From assembly GCA_034505495.1 (NCBI GenBank), contig JAPDQV010000002.1, positions 54,587-118,586 on the forward strand: a stretch of 64,000 bases of DNA. Direction: 5' to 3'. The notes below the pieces were generated by a model. The model was not told the DNA's origin and did no database searches. It worked only from the letters and a program-made list of their open reading frames with translations. The first letter of the stretch is position 1, and each line of letters opens with the position of its first letter. This stretch comes from a candidate division KSB1 bacterium (GTDB taxonomy: Bacteria; Zhuqueibacterota; Zhuqueibacteria; Residuimicrobiales; Krinioviventaceae). The translations under genes and the position numbers were made by a program. Positions 8,469 to 17,523 of this stretch are shown in pieces.

Positions 8469-10505
8469 ATGATACGACTCTTGTTTCTTTTTCTGCTGCT
8501 TTTACCGATTTGTATAGTATGGGGAGACCAGAGTATGACCTTGAACTTCATGCCCGTTCCCGAGAAAGTAACGCTTGGCGAAGGGCGATTCGTTCTGCAG
8601 GAAGATTTTACCATGGCCGTTCGCGGCACCGACCATCCAAGGATCTATCGCGCCGCAACGCGGGCGCTGCGTCGTCTTTCCGATCGCACCGGTTTGTTTT
8701 TTCCGCAGGATTTCATTACGCCCGCTTCTCCCAAAACAGGCTCGATGGTGATCGAAGTCAAGCGCGTCGGCCAGGTCAAGCTGAAGGAAGACGAGAGCTA
8801 CCAGTTGAATGTCAGTCCCTCGGCCATCGTCCTAAAGGCGGAAACCGATATCGGCGCCCTGCGGGGACTCGAGACCTTTCTCCAATTGTTGTCCGCGGAT
8901 AAAAGCGGCTATTATTTCCCCAGCGTCACCATTCAGGACAAGCCGCGCTTTCCATGGCGGGGACTGCTGATCGACGTTTGCCGCCATTGGCAGCCGATGG
9001 AGGTCATCAAGCGCAACCTCGACGGTATGGCGGCGGTCAAGCTCAATGTCCTTCACCTGCATATTACCGAAGATCAAGGCTTTCGTATCGAGTGCAAGAC
9101 GTTCCCCAAGCTGCACGAGTTGGGCTCCGACGGCAACTATTTCACTCATGAGCAGATCAAGGAGATCATTGCTTATGCAGCCGACCGCGGTATTCGGGTA
9201 ATGCCAGAGTTCGACATCCCAGGCCATTCCACAAGTTGGTTCATCGGTTATCCCGAATACGCCTCTGCTCCGGGTCCGTACACTATCGAGCGGCGCTGGG
9301 GCATCATGGATCCCACGTTCAATCCGACGATCGAAAAAACTTATAAATTCTTTGATGCCTTTTTTAAAGAGATGAGCGCTCTGTTTCCGGACGAATATAT
9401 TCACATCGGCGGCGATGAGAACAACGGCAAGCAGTGGGATGCCAATCCGCAGATCCAGGCGTTCATGAAGAAAAAAGGCATCAAGTCCAATCACGAGCTG
9501 CAGAGCTATTTTAACAAGAGAATTCTGGCGATATTGACCAAATACGGCAAAAAAATGGTCGGCTGGGATGAGATCCTGCAGCCTGATTCGCCCAAGGACA
9601 TTGTCATTCAATCCTGGCGCGGTCGCGAATCGTTGATCCACGCCGCCCAAAACGGCTGGCAGGTGATCCTTTCCAACGGCTATTACATCGATTTGATGCA
9701 ACCGACGACGGATCACTATTTCAACGATCCGATCACGGAGGATATGGGCCTGACGGTGGAGCAGGCGCAGTTCATTCTTGGAGGCGAGGCCACCATGTGG
9801 AGCGAGATGGTGACGCCGGAGAACATTGACTCGCGCATCTGGCCGCGCACCGCCGCCATCGCCGAGAGGCTGTGGTCGCCGGCGCACGTGCGCGATGCCG
9901 ACGACATGTACCGCCGTCTGGAGGTGGTCAGCTTTCGCCTGGAAGAGCTGGGGCTGACGCATGAAAAGAATTACGAGATGATGCTGCGGCGCCTGACCAA
10001 CAATCTGCCGACTGCACCGCTGCGCACGCTGGTGGATGTCGTCGAGCCGCTCAAATATTATCAGCGCGGCCGGTACCGCGATTTTACGCAATATTCACCC
10101 TACACGCGCGTCATGGATGCCGCGCGTCCCGATGCAGCCGTCGCCCGCGAGTTTCGGCAGCAGGTGGATAGATACTTGGCAGGCGGCGCCAAAGACGAAC
10201 AGCTGCGCGACCAGATCGTCAAACAGCTGCAGAAATGGGAAAAGAACCATGAGCGCCTGCTGCCGATCATCGACGCCTCGCCGATTTTGCGCGAAATCGA
10301 ACCGCTTTCGCGGCAACTGAGCGAATGCGCCGCCAGCGGCTTGCACCTGATGAAGGCGGTGGAGGGCAAATCAACGATTTCCGCCGATGACCGTGCCGCC
10401 ATGGCCGCTCAATTCGAAGAGGCGAAAAAGCAGGTCGGCCAAGTCGAGCTGATGATCGTACCGGCATTGGAAAAGCTGCTGGCTTTTGCTGCTAAAGCCG
10501 AATAG
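8469..10505 (+). CDS. GH20 beta-N-acetylhexosaminidase
   Basis: 678 residues, with signal peptide LLFLFLLLLPICIVWG. Residues about 25-155 form the GH20b N-terminal domain and 160-500 the catalytic TIM barrel. FPWRGLLIDVCRHW opens the barrel, RVMPEFDIPGHS is the substrate-binding strand, and HIGGDEN contains the catalytic pair Asp316-Glu317 used in substrate-assisted hydrolysis. GGEATMWSE is the late conserved segment. About 150 residues of helical C-terminal extension follow. AGGGAGG precedes the ATG. As the last gene of the chitin cluster it removes terminal GlcNAc from chitin oligomers, most likely in the periplasm because it has a signal peptide but no T9SS tail. Confidence 0.92.
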   Translation: MIRLLFLFLLLLPICIVWGDQSMTLNFMPVPEKVTLGEGRFVLQEDFTMAVRGTDHPRIYRAATRALRRLSDRTGLFFPQDFITPASPKTGSMVIEVKRVGQVKLKEDESYQLNVSPSAIVLKAETDIGALRGLETFLQLLSADKSGYYFPSVTIQDKPRFPWRGLLIDVCRHWQPMEVIKRNLDGMAAVKLNVLHLHITEDQGFRIECKTFPKLHELGSDGNYFTHEQIKEIIAYAADRGIRVMPEFDIPGHSTSWFIGYPEYASAPGPYTIERRWGIMDPTFNPTIEKTYKFFDAFFKEMSALFPDEYIHIGGDENNGKQWDANPQIQAFMKKKGIKSNHELQSYFNKRILAILTKYGKKMVGWDEILQPDSPKDIVIQSWRGRESLIHAAQNGWQVILSNGYYIDLMQPTTDHYFNDPITEDMGLTVEQAQFILGGEATMWSEMVTPENIDSRIWPRTAAIAERLWSPAHVRDADDMYRRLEVVSFRLEELGLTHEKNYEMMLRRLTNNLPTAPLRTLVDVVEPLKYYQRGRYRDFTQYSPYTRVMDAARPDAAVAREFRQQVDRYLAGGAKDEQLRDQIVKQLQKWEKNHERLLPIIDASPILREIEPLSRQLSECAASGLHLMKAVEGKSTISADDRAAMAAQFEEAKKQVGQVELMIVPALEKLLAFAAKAE

Positions 10506-10514
10506 ATTGGAGTG

Positions 10515-10551
10515 AAGCGGCGTCGTCGATGGTTCGGCAACGCCGCTTTTT
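10515..10551. terminator. bidirectional intrinsic terminator between convergent genes
   Basis: AAGCGGCGT (10515-10523) and ACGCCGCTT (10540-10548) are perfect 9-base arms followed by a T run on the + strand. The hairpin lies between the ends of the GH20 gene (+) and the TIM-barrel enzyme gene (-). Confidence 0.75.
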
Positions 10552-10552
10552 G

Positions 10553-12550
10553 CTATTCCACCACGATAATGTCGTATACGGCGAGGCGATCGAGCGTACA
10601 AACCGCTTTGCCGTCCTTGTAGAAAAAGCGCAAAGTGCGATTTTGCGGCTGAAGCGTCAGCCGTTTCGGCTTTTGGTCGAGCCGCAGAGTGACCGTCAAG
10701 GGACCGACGGGAGGAATCTCGTCATAAGCGTGAATCGTCGGCACGGCATGCGGTCCGGCAGTGTTGACGAGATGAATGCCGAGTTGATCCCCTTTGCACA
10801 GGACCGAAACGTCCACATACGTCGAGCCGGTGACCTGAACCAAGGGGTCGGGATAAAGTTCACGCACCAACTGTGCCAGAAACTGCCTTGCTGCAACGGA
10901 GGCCGTAAAGCGACAGCGCTCGCCCAGGTTAAGATAAACGGCCGCCAATTTTCCGCGACCGTAAGAGGCAATCGACGCCGCCGGTTTGCCCTCGCCTTCT
11001 TTATTCCAATAATGATAGTAGCGTCCGAACGGTTTCGCCATGGAACTCAGCTGCACATCCTGTGATAAGCTGTTGACCACGGCGATCCAGCCGTTTGCTT
11101 CCAAGCCGTTCTGCTTTATTGTCGGTTCGTCGAGCAGCTTGACCCGCAGTTCCGCTTCGAACAATTTTGCAGCCTTTGGGCCGATGACCAGCAGCTTTCC
11201 GCCCCGTTCGACATAGCTGAGCAGCATGCTCTTCATGTCCGGTGTAATGGTTTCCCATTCAGGCCAGATCAGTAGGGGATAGTCGTTGATGTTGCGGCTT
11301 AAGGTGTGGTCCATGACCACGTCCACAACCTGCTGCGAATCGAGCAGGCACTGCAGGATTCCCTGCAGATGGTCATGCGTCGGCCCGCTCATGCCGAAGA
11401 GGTTGGGATTGCGTCGATAAAAGGCTTCGGTATGAAGAATGAGGCCGATTTGCGGCACCGGTTGCCATCTATGACAGAAGAGTTGACGGGCGCGGCAAAA
11501 CTTGGCCGTTTCTTTCGCCAAAGGAATAGTCCACTCATAGATGGAAGCATCGTTTCGCTGCTGCAGATACATTTGAAAGCCGCCGCCCTGAGCCAAAACT
11601 GCGGCTGCTTCCTGCATCATCTGCGTCGGCATTTTCACGACAAAGGCGTTGGCGTCGTTGCCGTTCCAGGAAAAGCCCCACGCCATGAGATCCCAGGGCA
11701 GGCCCTGCTGAGCCAGGATCCGCGCCTCCAGCCGCGCCCGATTGACGGCGTCGAGCGGCGTATAATCGCCGGAAAGATAGTCGACCGGAATCGTTACCTT
11801 TTCCGGCATAAAGGAGCTGTAGGCCCAATTGCTCGCGATCTGAAATTTGGGAAACGCTTTGTGGATTTCGGTGACATAATGGTAAAGATAATCGCGGAAA
11901 GCTTGTCGATGAAACTGCTGCCACTCGAACCAGTAGGGATCGGAAGAACGCCGCGGCGGTTCGACGTTGTATTTCTCTCTAAAAAGAGAGACGGCCTTTT
12001 CGCCGTAATCGGGCAAAATCCCCCAGTTCTCGCCGTCCACCCAAACGCCGTCCACGCCGTATTCTCCCGCCAGCTCTTTGAGCTGCGGAATGAGCAGGCT
12101 GTCGGCATAGGGACCGAACACGGAGGTGACCCATTTGCGGCGATCGCTGTCATTTTTGATCGCCCAATTCGGATGGAGTGCGCAGGCACGCTGATCAATG
12201 ACGCCGGAATAGTGCATGTAGAGCGCCACGCCGTTGCGCGCCGTCACCTCGCGCCAGATGCGCAGCGGATCGCGAACGAATTTCCCAACCGAATTGCCGA
12301 CCCGCGTCGGGTAGCTGGAATAGCCGGGATGGCCTTTGCAATCGATTTGGATAAAATCCGGTCGAACCTCATCGATCAGCCATTGGACCATTTCCGGCGT
12401 CACCCGCTCGCCGATCAGCGTATCGCGGGCTTCGGCATGAAAGTCGAAATGCAGACCGAAAAAGCTCTCGGCTCGGGTAAGCCGTACGGGCGACTGCGCC
12501 TGCAGGGCGGCCGCCGGCAAAATCAAACCGTATATCAACCATTTTCGCAT
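10553..12550 (-). CDS. secreted putative glycosyl hydrolase, GHL6 / alpha-L-fucosidase-like TIM barrel
   Basis: 665 residues with signal peptide (KWLIYGLILPAAALQAQ). The barrel has FFGLHFDFHAEA on strand 1, RPDFIQIDCKGHPG, GVALYMHYSGV, and GVDGVWVDGENW, where the Asp of VWVDGE sits at the position of the GH29 nucleophile strand. Residues from about 390 look like the trimerisation-like middle domain seen in GH42 and related enzymes (LLIWPEWETI; LLSYVERGGKLLVIGP), followed by a small C-terminal beta domain. Such GHL6-like proteins are predicted glycosidases, mostly uncharacterised. The gene is co-directional with the CotH gene upstream (87-base gap). The fold call is good; the substrate is unknown. 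Confidence 0.7.
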   Translation of the reverse strand: MRKWLIYGLILPAAALQAQSPVRLTRAESFFGLHFDFHAEARDTLIGERVTPEMVQWLIDEVRPDFIQIDCKGHPGYSSYPTRVGNSVGKFVRDPLRIWREVTARNGVALYMHYSGVIDQRACALHPNWAIKNDSDRRKWVTSVFGPYADSLLIPQLKELAGEYGVDGVWVDGENWGILPDYGEKAVSLFREKYNVEPPRRSSDPYWFEWQQFHRQAFRDYLYHYVTEIHKAFPKFQIASNWAYSSFMPEKVTIPVDYLSGDYTPLDAVNRARLEARILAQQGLPWDLMAWGFSWNGNDANAFVVKMPTQMMQEAAAVLAQGGGFQMYLQQRNDASIYEWTIPLAKETAKFCRARQLFCHRWQPVPQIGLILHTEAFYRRNPNLFGMSGPTHDHLQGILQCLLDSQQVVDVVMDHTLSRNINDYPLLIWPEWETITPDMKSMLLSYVERGGKLLVIGPKAAKLFEAELRVKLLDEPTIKQNGLEANGWIAVVNSLSQDVQLSSMAKPFGRYYHYWNKEGEGKPAASIASYGRGKLAAVYLNLGERCRFTASVAARQFLAQLVRELYPDPLVQVTGSTYVDVSVLCKGDQLGIHLVNTAGPHAVPTIHAYDEIPPVGPLTVTLRLDQKPKRLTLQPQNRTLRFFYKDGKAVCTLDRLAVYDIIVVE

Positions 12551-12637
12551 AAGGTTTTCCTTTCTCTGCGTATGAGCGATAAGAAAAGAACGGCAAATCG
12601 CGGCAAAAAAGCAAGCTGATTTCCTGAGGATTGCTTT

Positions 12638-14296
12638 TCAACGAAGAATAATTAACGGGCGGACAAGACGCTCGTCGTTCGTTTGCAAGATGAGAAAATA
12701 GCATCCGCTGGGGACCTCAGCACCTGAATCGTTTTCTCCTGACCACTGCCAAGCATATTGACCGGCGCCTGCCGGGCCATTGAAAAAGTCGGTGATCGGA
12801 TTGCCCATCATATTGTAGACCGTCGCGCGCAAAAAGGTCGGCTGCGGGAGATCGAGTACAATTGTGATGCGGCTGTTGAACGGATTGGGGAAAACATTGA
12901 CGGAGAAGACGCGGGCTTGGTTTTGATGATCAATCCCTGTGAGTTGGCCGTCCATCCAGCGGCCGCGTTTGATCAGCCAGGTCTTTAGATAATCGATTTC
13001 TTCGGCATAGGTTTTTCCGACGAATGCATTCGGCCAGATGTACTGTCCCAAAATCGGCCAGCGCTGAAAATTTCTTTGTTGGGCTTCGGCAAGCGTATCA
13101 ACGTAGGCATCGATCAGGCCGAGGATTCTCTCTTCCGCCAAAGGGCCCAGGCGGAGCTCCTGCCAACGCCGAGCAATCTTGACCTGTATTTGCGGCGATT
13201 CGTAAATGTTTTTCAGCCACGCCGGTATGCGGTCGCGCACGCGAATCTTTTCACCGAGCAGCCAACCCTCGGTGTTCATGCCGACAAAATAATCAGCATT
13301 CCCAAAGCCGAGATTGATGTCCCAGATCGGGCCGATCGTCAGTCGCCCGCCGCGACTGTCACGATCTTTATAAAAAAAGGTGCTGAAGGTGTAGGTGTCG
13401 ATGTTGTTGGCCAATTCGGTGAGCAGATAATAATCGACGAATGCCTCGAGGTCAAAGAAGCGGTCGAGGTTCTCCTGCCAATCCCGCTGCATCATGGCTT
13501 TTTCAAAAGCTGTGACATAGTCGCGAATGTAGGATTTTTGCGTCGTCGTCAGCTCCTCGGGATCGGGGTCGTGATAGAGCCATTCGATTTCGCCTTTGTC
13601 GGAATAACGGAAGGGTGATTTCCATCCTTCGTTCTCTTCACCGGCGCGGCGATCGATTTTAACGATGTAGCCGCCGGTCAGAGCATCGCCGGCACTGTCT
13701 TCAGGATGAAGTTTGGCGATATTGACTCGGTTCTTATCCCGTTTTATTTTCTCGATCAACACATAAACGCCGCGATAGTCGCCGTTTAGAACCAGCTCGC
13801 AAAAGCGGGTGCGCGGCGCGTATCGCCCTATGTCGCGCGAAAGACGATAGGCAAGAACGTTGCGTATCAGCGACTTGTCGCTGTAAGGGGGATAAAGGAT
13901 CCAATCGTTTTCCGGCGGCAGGCCGAGCAATGGCACATTATTGTTGCTGCCGTCGGGATTTTGCGTTTCAAAGCCGTACTGTTCTTTCGGCCATTTCTGC
14001 CACAAGCCGCTTGATCCGCGCAGCTCTATTGCAATGAGACCGTCATAGTGAGTAAAGGCGTCGCGGGAATGATTGATGCGGCCTGGACCGTTGTGGATAA
14101 CGCCAAGATGGGCAATGATCCGCGGCGAATTGACGATTCTTTTGCCTTTCGTGTCGATCACCAGAATCGGTAAATTGGAGGAAAAATCAACCGCACGCAA
14201 AAGATCGGCAAAAGTAAAAACAAAGAGCACTCCTGCGATCGGTAAGGCCTGCTTCCACGTCGCCGGCAAAAGAGGTTGTCCAATCTTTGTTTTCAT
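12638..14296 (-). CDS. secreted CotH-type kinase-like protein with T9SS sorting domain
   Basis: 552 residues. An N-terminal hydrophobic segment (AGVLFVFTFADLLRAVDF) acts as export signal. The CotH domain spans about 35-440: LPILVIDTKG, the SLIRNVLAYRLSRDIG segment, and the family hallmark NGDYRGVYVLIEKIKRDKNRV, with GPIWDINLGFGNADY as the later catalytic/metal region. CotH proteins are atypical protein kinases found in Bacillus spore coats and fungal surface proteins. Residues about 455-552 form a T9SS domain (VNVFPNPFNSRITI, GCYFLILQT), so the product should reach the cell surface. The tandem hairpin element lies about 90-255 bases upstream of its ATG. Confidence 0.85.
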   Translation of the reverse strand: MKTKIGQPLLPATWKQALPIAGVLFVFTFADLLRAVDFSSNLPILVIDTKGKRIVNSPRIIAHLGVIHNGPGRINHSRDAFTHYDGLIAIELRGSSGLWQKWPKEQYGFETQNPDGSNNNVPLLGLPPENDWILYPPYSDKSLIRNVLAYRLSRDIGRYAPRTRFCELVLNGDYRGVYVLIEKIKRDKNRVNIAKLHPEDSAGDALTGGYIVKIDRRAGEENEGWKSPFRYSDKGEIEWLYHDPDPEELTTTQKSYIRDYVTAFEKAMMQRDWQENLDRFFDLEAFVDYYLLTELANNIDTYTFSTFFYKDRDSRGGRLTIGPIWDINLGFGNADYFVGMNTEGWLLGEKIRVRDRIPAWLKNIYESPQIQVKIARRWQELRLGPLAEERILGLIDAYVDTLAEAQQRNFQRWPILGQYIWPNAFVGKTYAEEIDYLKTWLIKRGRWMDGQLTGIDHQNQARVFSVNVFPNPFNSRITIVLDLPQPTFLRATVYNMMGNPITDFFNGPAGAGQYAWQWSGENDSGAEVPSGCYFLILQTNDERLVRPLIILR

Positions 14297-14384
14297 GAAT
14301 ACATCGGAAAACGGTGGATGAAAAAAATATTGATTTCTCGAGAAAAAATAATTAAATTATTTTAGAATTGAAGATATTACGGCT

Positions 14385-14448
14385 GTGCGGACGGCATATA
14401 CCCCCGTACTTGCTGACCCCCCCTAGGTAAGTACAAATGCCGTTCGCC
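14385..14448. ncRNA. structured hairpin element, copy 1 (C-rich loop motif)
   Basis: The outer stem is GCGGACGGCAT (14387-14397) with ATGCCGTTCGC (14437-14447), 11 pairs with one G-T. Then comes an internal loop with a CCCCC tract on the 5' side (14401-14405). The inner stem is GTACTTG (14406-14412) with TAAGTAC (14428-14434). The 15-base terminal loop CTGACCCCCCCTAGG (14413-14427) is identical to copy 2. Transcribed strand and function are unknown; on the minus strand it would lie in the leader of the CotH gene. It could be an RNA or a DNA-level element. Confidence 0.6.
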
Positions 14449-14457
14449 TTTAGAAAA

Positions 14458-14477
14458 GTCGACCCTCGCTGGTCGAC
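14458..14477. repeat. small hairpin between the two motif copies
   Basis: GTCGACC (14458-14464) and GGTCGAC (14471-14477) are perfect 7-base arms around a 6-base loop. It spaces the two larger hairpins, so three helices are stacked in series over about 165 bases. Confidence 0.6.
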
Positions 14478-14484
14478 ACACCCA

Positions 14485-14553
14485 AAAGCGGATGATATCC
14501 CCCCGTACATGCTGACCCCCCCTAGGCGTGTACACTATCATCCGCTTTTTTTA
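14485..14553. ncRNA. structured hairpin element, copy 2, ending in a T run on the + strand
   Basis: The outer stem is AAAGCGGATGAT (14485-14496) with ATCATCCGCTTT (14537-14548), 12 pairs. The internal loop carries CCCCCC (14499-14504). The inner stem is GTACATG (14505-14511) with CGTGTAC (14527-14533). The 15-base loop (14512-14526) is identical to copy 1. Compared with copy 1, inner pair 5 changes T-A to A-T, pair 6 T-A to T-G, pair 7 G-T to G-C, and the outer stem is largely re-paired while sequence-conserved loops stay fixed. T residues follow the outer stem on the + strand, so this copy could also terminate + strand transcription. Confidence 0.6.
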
Positions 14554-14901
14554 TTATCCTTTTGCTTTTTCAACCAGCTTTCAAGCAAACAGCAGGTCAA
14601 AAGCCGCCTCCGTTAAAGCCTGCCTAATGAATCCTTAAATTGTCGTCGACAGTTCCTTATTCGCTTTTCGAATTTTCCCAAACTGGAAATCAAGTTCAAT
14701 ACGCCTCTGTCTCGGCTGCAAAATAAACATAGGGTGAAACACTCTGTTTCAGCCTTTGCCTATGGGCAGAAAGCAGAGCGTCTCTCATTTCGGATCATAG
14801 GCTTTAAAGAGAATTGTTTTCAATGGATTGGCATTCGCTTTTTGACGTTTCTAATCAGCAACTATGCACTCATCCTGGATCTTTTAACCGCACGGTGCGC
14901 C
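14554..14901. other. intergenic stretch with no recognisable gene
   Basis: About 350 bases between the hairpin pair and the 3' end of the TolB-like gene. A short open frame on the + strand enters the TolB-like gene antisense and has no family resemblance. I see no further repeats or RNA signal here. Confidence 0.5.
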
Positions 14902-16395
14902 TTAAAAAGAATAGCTGACAAAGGCTGCCCGCTTTCCATCCGGACTCCAGGAAGGAACGTTAATGGTTCCCTGGCCGCCGTAGAGGTAAGCGACCACTCT
15001 GATCGTCCCCGTCTCCAACGTCAAAAGGCGAAGCATGACATGCTGGTAATGGGGGTGTGACTGCGGATCGATGCTGGGCGGGTAGGATAAGAAAAGAATG
15101 TGTTTGCCGTCCGGCGAAGGATGCGGGAACCAATCGTTCCATTCGTCAAAAGTCAACTGCTCCTGGCCGCTGCCGTCGGGTTTCATGCGCCAGAGCTTCA
15201 TTTTGCCGGTACGCGCCGAGTTGAAAAAGATCCACCGGCCGTCGTAGCTGTATTCCGAGCCGTCGTCGAGAGTCGGTTGATTGGTGAGTTGAATTTCTTT
15301 GCCGCCTTTGACCGAAATTTTATAAATGTCGTACTGACCGCCCCTTTCGGCTGTGTAGATCAGCCATTTGCCGTCCGGAGACCAACCGTGGAGATATGAG
15401 GGTGTATTAGCCGTCACGCGGCGCGGTTTGCCGCCTTGGATCGGCACGATAAAGATCGCCGAACCGCCGCCCGGCTCGCCCTCAACGTGATTGCTGATGC
15501 CGAGCAGCTTGCCGTCGAACGAGATGACGTGATCGTTGTTGTTGCGCACGGCAAAACCGGTGTCGATTTTTTCGATCTTTTGCGTCTCCAAATCGAACCG
15601 ATAGAGCAGGCCGCGGCTGTTGTAGATGAGAGCCTTACCGTCGCGCGTCCAGTTGGGAGCTTCGAGCGGCTCGGGGGATTCGTATACGATCGTACGTAAC
15701 CCGCTCTCGATCTCAAGGATTTCAAGTCGGCTGCCGCCATAGTCTTGGTAGGGGCGAAAGCCTGCGGGCGCCGGTACTTCGATGCGCACATTGCTGATCC
15801 GAGCCTGCTCGAACACATCCGCCTCATGCGAGCAAATAAACAACCCCACGTAGACGGTGTCTCCCATAGCGAGCTCGAGGCTGCCGGTCTCCTGCAGCGG
15901 CGTGCCGAAATGCGCAGCGCGCATCGTGATGCGGTCCCCATTGCGCTCGAGCTGCAGAACGTCGGGGGCAGTTATTTCGGCCTTGATTTCTTCGGTGTCG
16001 TCACCGAATGCTCTACGGAATTGCAGTGAGGTCAAGCCGTCGCCGTGCACCACGGCATCGGCATAGGGAGAGTCGGGTGTCAAAGCGGTTCGGATCATCC
16101 AGCCGGTCTTGCGATGCGCGTTGACGCCCTGGCCGATGAAGGCAAACCGCGCGGTCAGAATGAAATTGCCGCTCATTTTCTTCCAGACGAAATGAAACTC
16201 GTCTTCTCTAAACCACATATTGCGACCCGACCCGCCGATGATGAAGGTTTGGGTGACCGGATCGTAAACGGTCTGCCCTTTGAACCGGCAATTGCCGACG
16301 TCAACCGCCGAACTAAAGGGGCCTAATGTGCCCGATGACATGCTTCCTCCTGCCGAAATCAAGATGAAAAGCAAAAGGGAAGTAACTTTTTTCAT
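14902..16395 (-). CDS. secreted TolB-like beta-propeller (PD40 repeat) protein
   Basis: 497 residues with signal peptide (KKVTSLLLFILISAGGSMSS). Residues about 30-205 form a beta-rich lectin-like domain (DEFHFVWKKMSGNFILTARF, resembling DUF1349/LamG-type domains). From about 215 there are repeated propeller blades with the PD40 pattern: APNWTRDGKALIYNSRG, HGWSPDGKWLIYTAE, EYSYDGRWIFFNSA, FPHPSPDGKHILFLS and VPSWSPDGKRAAFVS. Proteins of this kind are usually periplasmic or surface-bound; the ligand is unknown. There is no T9SS tail. The adjacent genes are the CotH and EamA genes, each separated by a spacer, so operon membership is doubtful. Confidence 0.8.
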   Translation of the reverse strand: MKKVTSLLLFILISAGGSMSSGTLGPFSSAVDVGNCRFKGQTVYDPVTQTFIIGGSGRNMWFREDEFHFVWKKMSGNFILTARFAFIGQGVNAHRKTGWMIRTALTPDSPYADAVVHGDGLTSLQFRRAFGDDTEEIKAEITAPDVLQLERNGDRITMRAAHFGTPLQETGSLELAMGDTVYVGLFICSHEADVFEQARISNVRIEVPAPAGFRPYQDYGGSRLEILEIESGLRTIVYESPEPLEAPNWTRDGKALIYNSRGLLYRFDLETQKIEKIDTGFAVRNNNDHVISFDGKLLGISNHVEGEPGGGSAIFIVPIQGGKPRRVTANTPSYLHGWSPDGKWLIYTAERGGQYDIYKISVKGGKEIQLTNQPTLDDGSEYSYDGRWIFFNSARTGKMKLWRMKPDGSGQEQLTFDEWNDWFPHPSPDGKHILFLSYPPSIDPQSHPHYQHVMLRLLTLETGTIRVVAYLYGGQGTINVPSWSPDGKRAAFVSYSF

Positions 16396-16512
16396 AGGCT
16401 GACTCCATATTCTTCGTTAAAGCGCTGCAAAGACGGCAATAAAATTATTGTGACGCTTAAAATAACTAAAAGTAGTCGGCAATGCAATCACGTAAATTTC
16501 GCACGCGGCCGG

Positions 16513-17403
16513 TCACCTGGCAAAGATCAGTGCCACGCCGAAAACGGCGGCCAGCGTCCCGATCAAGCTGCGCCAAGTCGGCTTGCGCCCGTAAAATAGG
16601 AATTCGAGCGGGATAAGCATGATCGGCACGGTCGAAAGCAGAGTCGCGGCGACGCCCGCCTCGGTGTATTTGACCGCCACGATCGACAGCCACACTCCGA
16701 GATACGGACCCAAAAGAGCTCCGGCCAGAACGATCAGTGCCGCTTTCCGGTTTTTCAGCGTCGCCACAGCCGGTTTGGCTTGACGGGTTATGAGCGCAAA
16801 CAGCCACATGACGATCGTTGCCGGCAGCATGCGTAAAAGCGTTGCCGAGAGCGCGTCCAGATCGCCGCTCAATCCCTGTTTGGCCAAGATGACGCCCAGT
16901 CCTTGTCCCAGGGCAGCGATCAATCCGAGAGCAACGCCCAGCGTCTTCGAGCCGCGATAAACCGCTTTATCGCGCGGATTCTTGATGACCCAGACAATGG
17001 CCAAAAAAGTGAGCACAATGCCGCTGACGGCAGTGGGACTCAGTTTTTCATTGAGAAATATCCAAGCGGTAATGGTGGTGATGGGCGGCGCCAAAGAGAG
17101 CAACAGAGTAGAGAGTTGAGGCCCGAGTATAACGATGGCATAGAACAGAGCGCCGTCTCCTAAAGCCAGGCCGACCAAGCCGCTCAGGCCGAGCATTTTC
17201 ATGCTGTGCGGCGGGGCATCAAGCGGGATCAGCACCCCTCTTTGGGCATAAAGAGTGGCACTCAGAAAAATGCAGGCTAAAACGAGGCGCAACAGATTCG
17301 TCGGCAGGGCGCCGATTCGTTTTCCGGCGTTTTCGAACAGTAACGCTCCAAATCCCCAAAAAAAAGCCGCCGTTAAGGCGGCTGTCTCTCCCAAATAGGG
17401 CAT
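16513..17403 (-). CDS. EamA-family (DMT superfamily) transporter
   Basis: 296 residues with ten predicted membrane helices arranged as two homologous halves of five. The first half opens with TAALTAAFFWGFGALLFENAGKRIG, the second with LGVALGLIAALGQGLGVILAKQG. Both halves close with the typical motif: ITTITAWIFLNEKLSPTAVSGI and VPIMLIPLEFLFYGRKPTWRSLIG. Members export or exchange metabolites across the inner membrane; nothing here points to the substrate. The gene stands apart from the TolB-like gene by 117 bases. A second EamA protein is encoded at 39164. Confidence 0.87.
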   Translation of the reverse strand: MPYLGETAALTAAFFWGFGALLFENAGKRIGALPTNLLRLVLACIFLSATLYAQRGVLIPLDAPPHSMKMLGLSGLVGLALGDGALFYAIVILGPQLSTLLLSLAPPITTITAWIFLNEKLSPTAVSGIVLTFLAIVWVIKNPRDKAVYRGSKTLGVALGLIAALGQGLGVILAKQGLSGDLDALSATLLRMLPATIVMWLFALITRQAKPAVATLKNRKAALIVLAGALLGPYLGVWLSIVAVKYTEAGVAATLLSTVPIMLIPLEFLFYGRKPTWRSLIGTLAAVFGVALIFAR

Positions 17404-17477
17404 TTCGCTCTTCCAGTGGCTTTATGGAGAGCGACGATACGAAAAAATTTCATGGAATGCAAGGCAAAGTTGCAAAC

Positions 17478-17515
17478 GAAAGGCCCTCACAACAGACAAC
17501 TTGTGAGGGCCTTTC
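17478..17515 (-). terminator. intrinsic terminator after the seven-repeat surface protein gene
   Basis: GAAAGGCCCTCACAA (17478-17492) and TTGTGAGGGCCTTTC (17501-17515) are perfect 15-base arms with an 8-base loop, starting 9 bases beyond the stop at 17524 on the minus strand. The T run after it is short (CGTTTG). Confidence 0.7.
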
Positions 17516-17523
17516 CTGCAGCA

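Noticed and set aside
14385..14553. CRISPR repeats or an integron attC site as explanation for the hairpin pair
   Set aside because: There are only two copies, no spacers of equal length, no cas or integrase genes nearby, and the stems differ in sequence between copies.
14734..15060. Open frame of 108 codons on the + strand
   Set aside because: Most of it is antisense to the TolB-like gene, it has no ribosome site or family resemblance, and its composition follows the opposite-strand codons.
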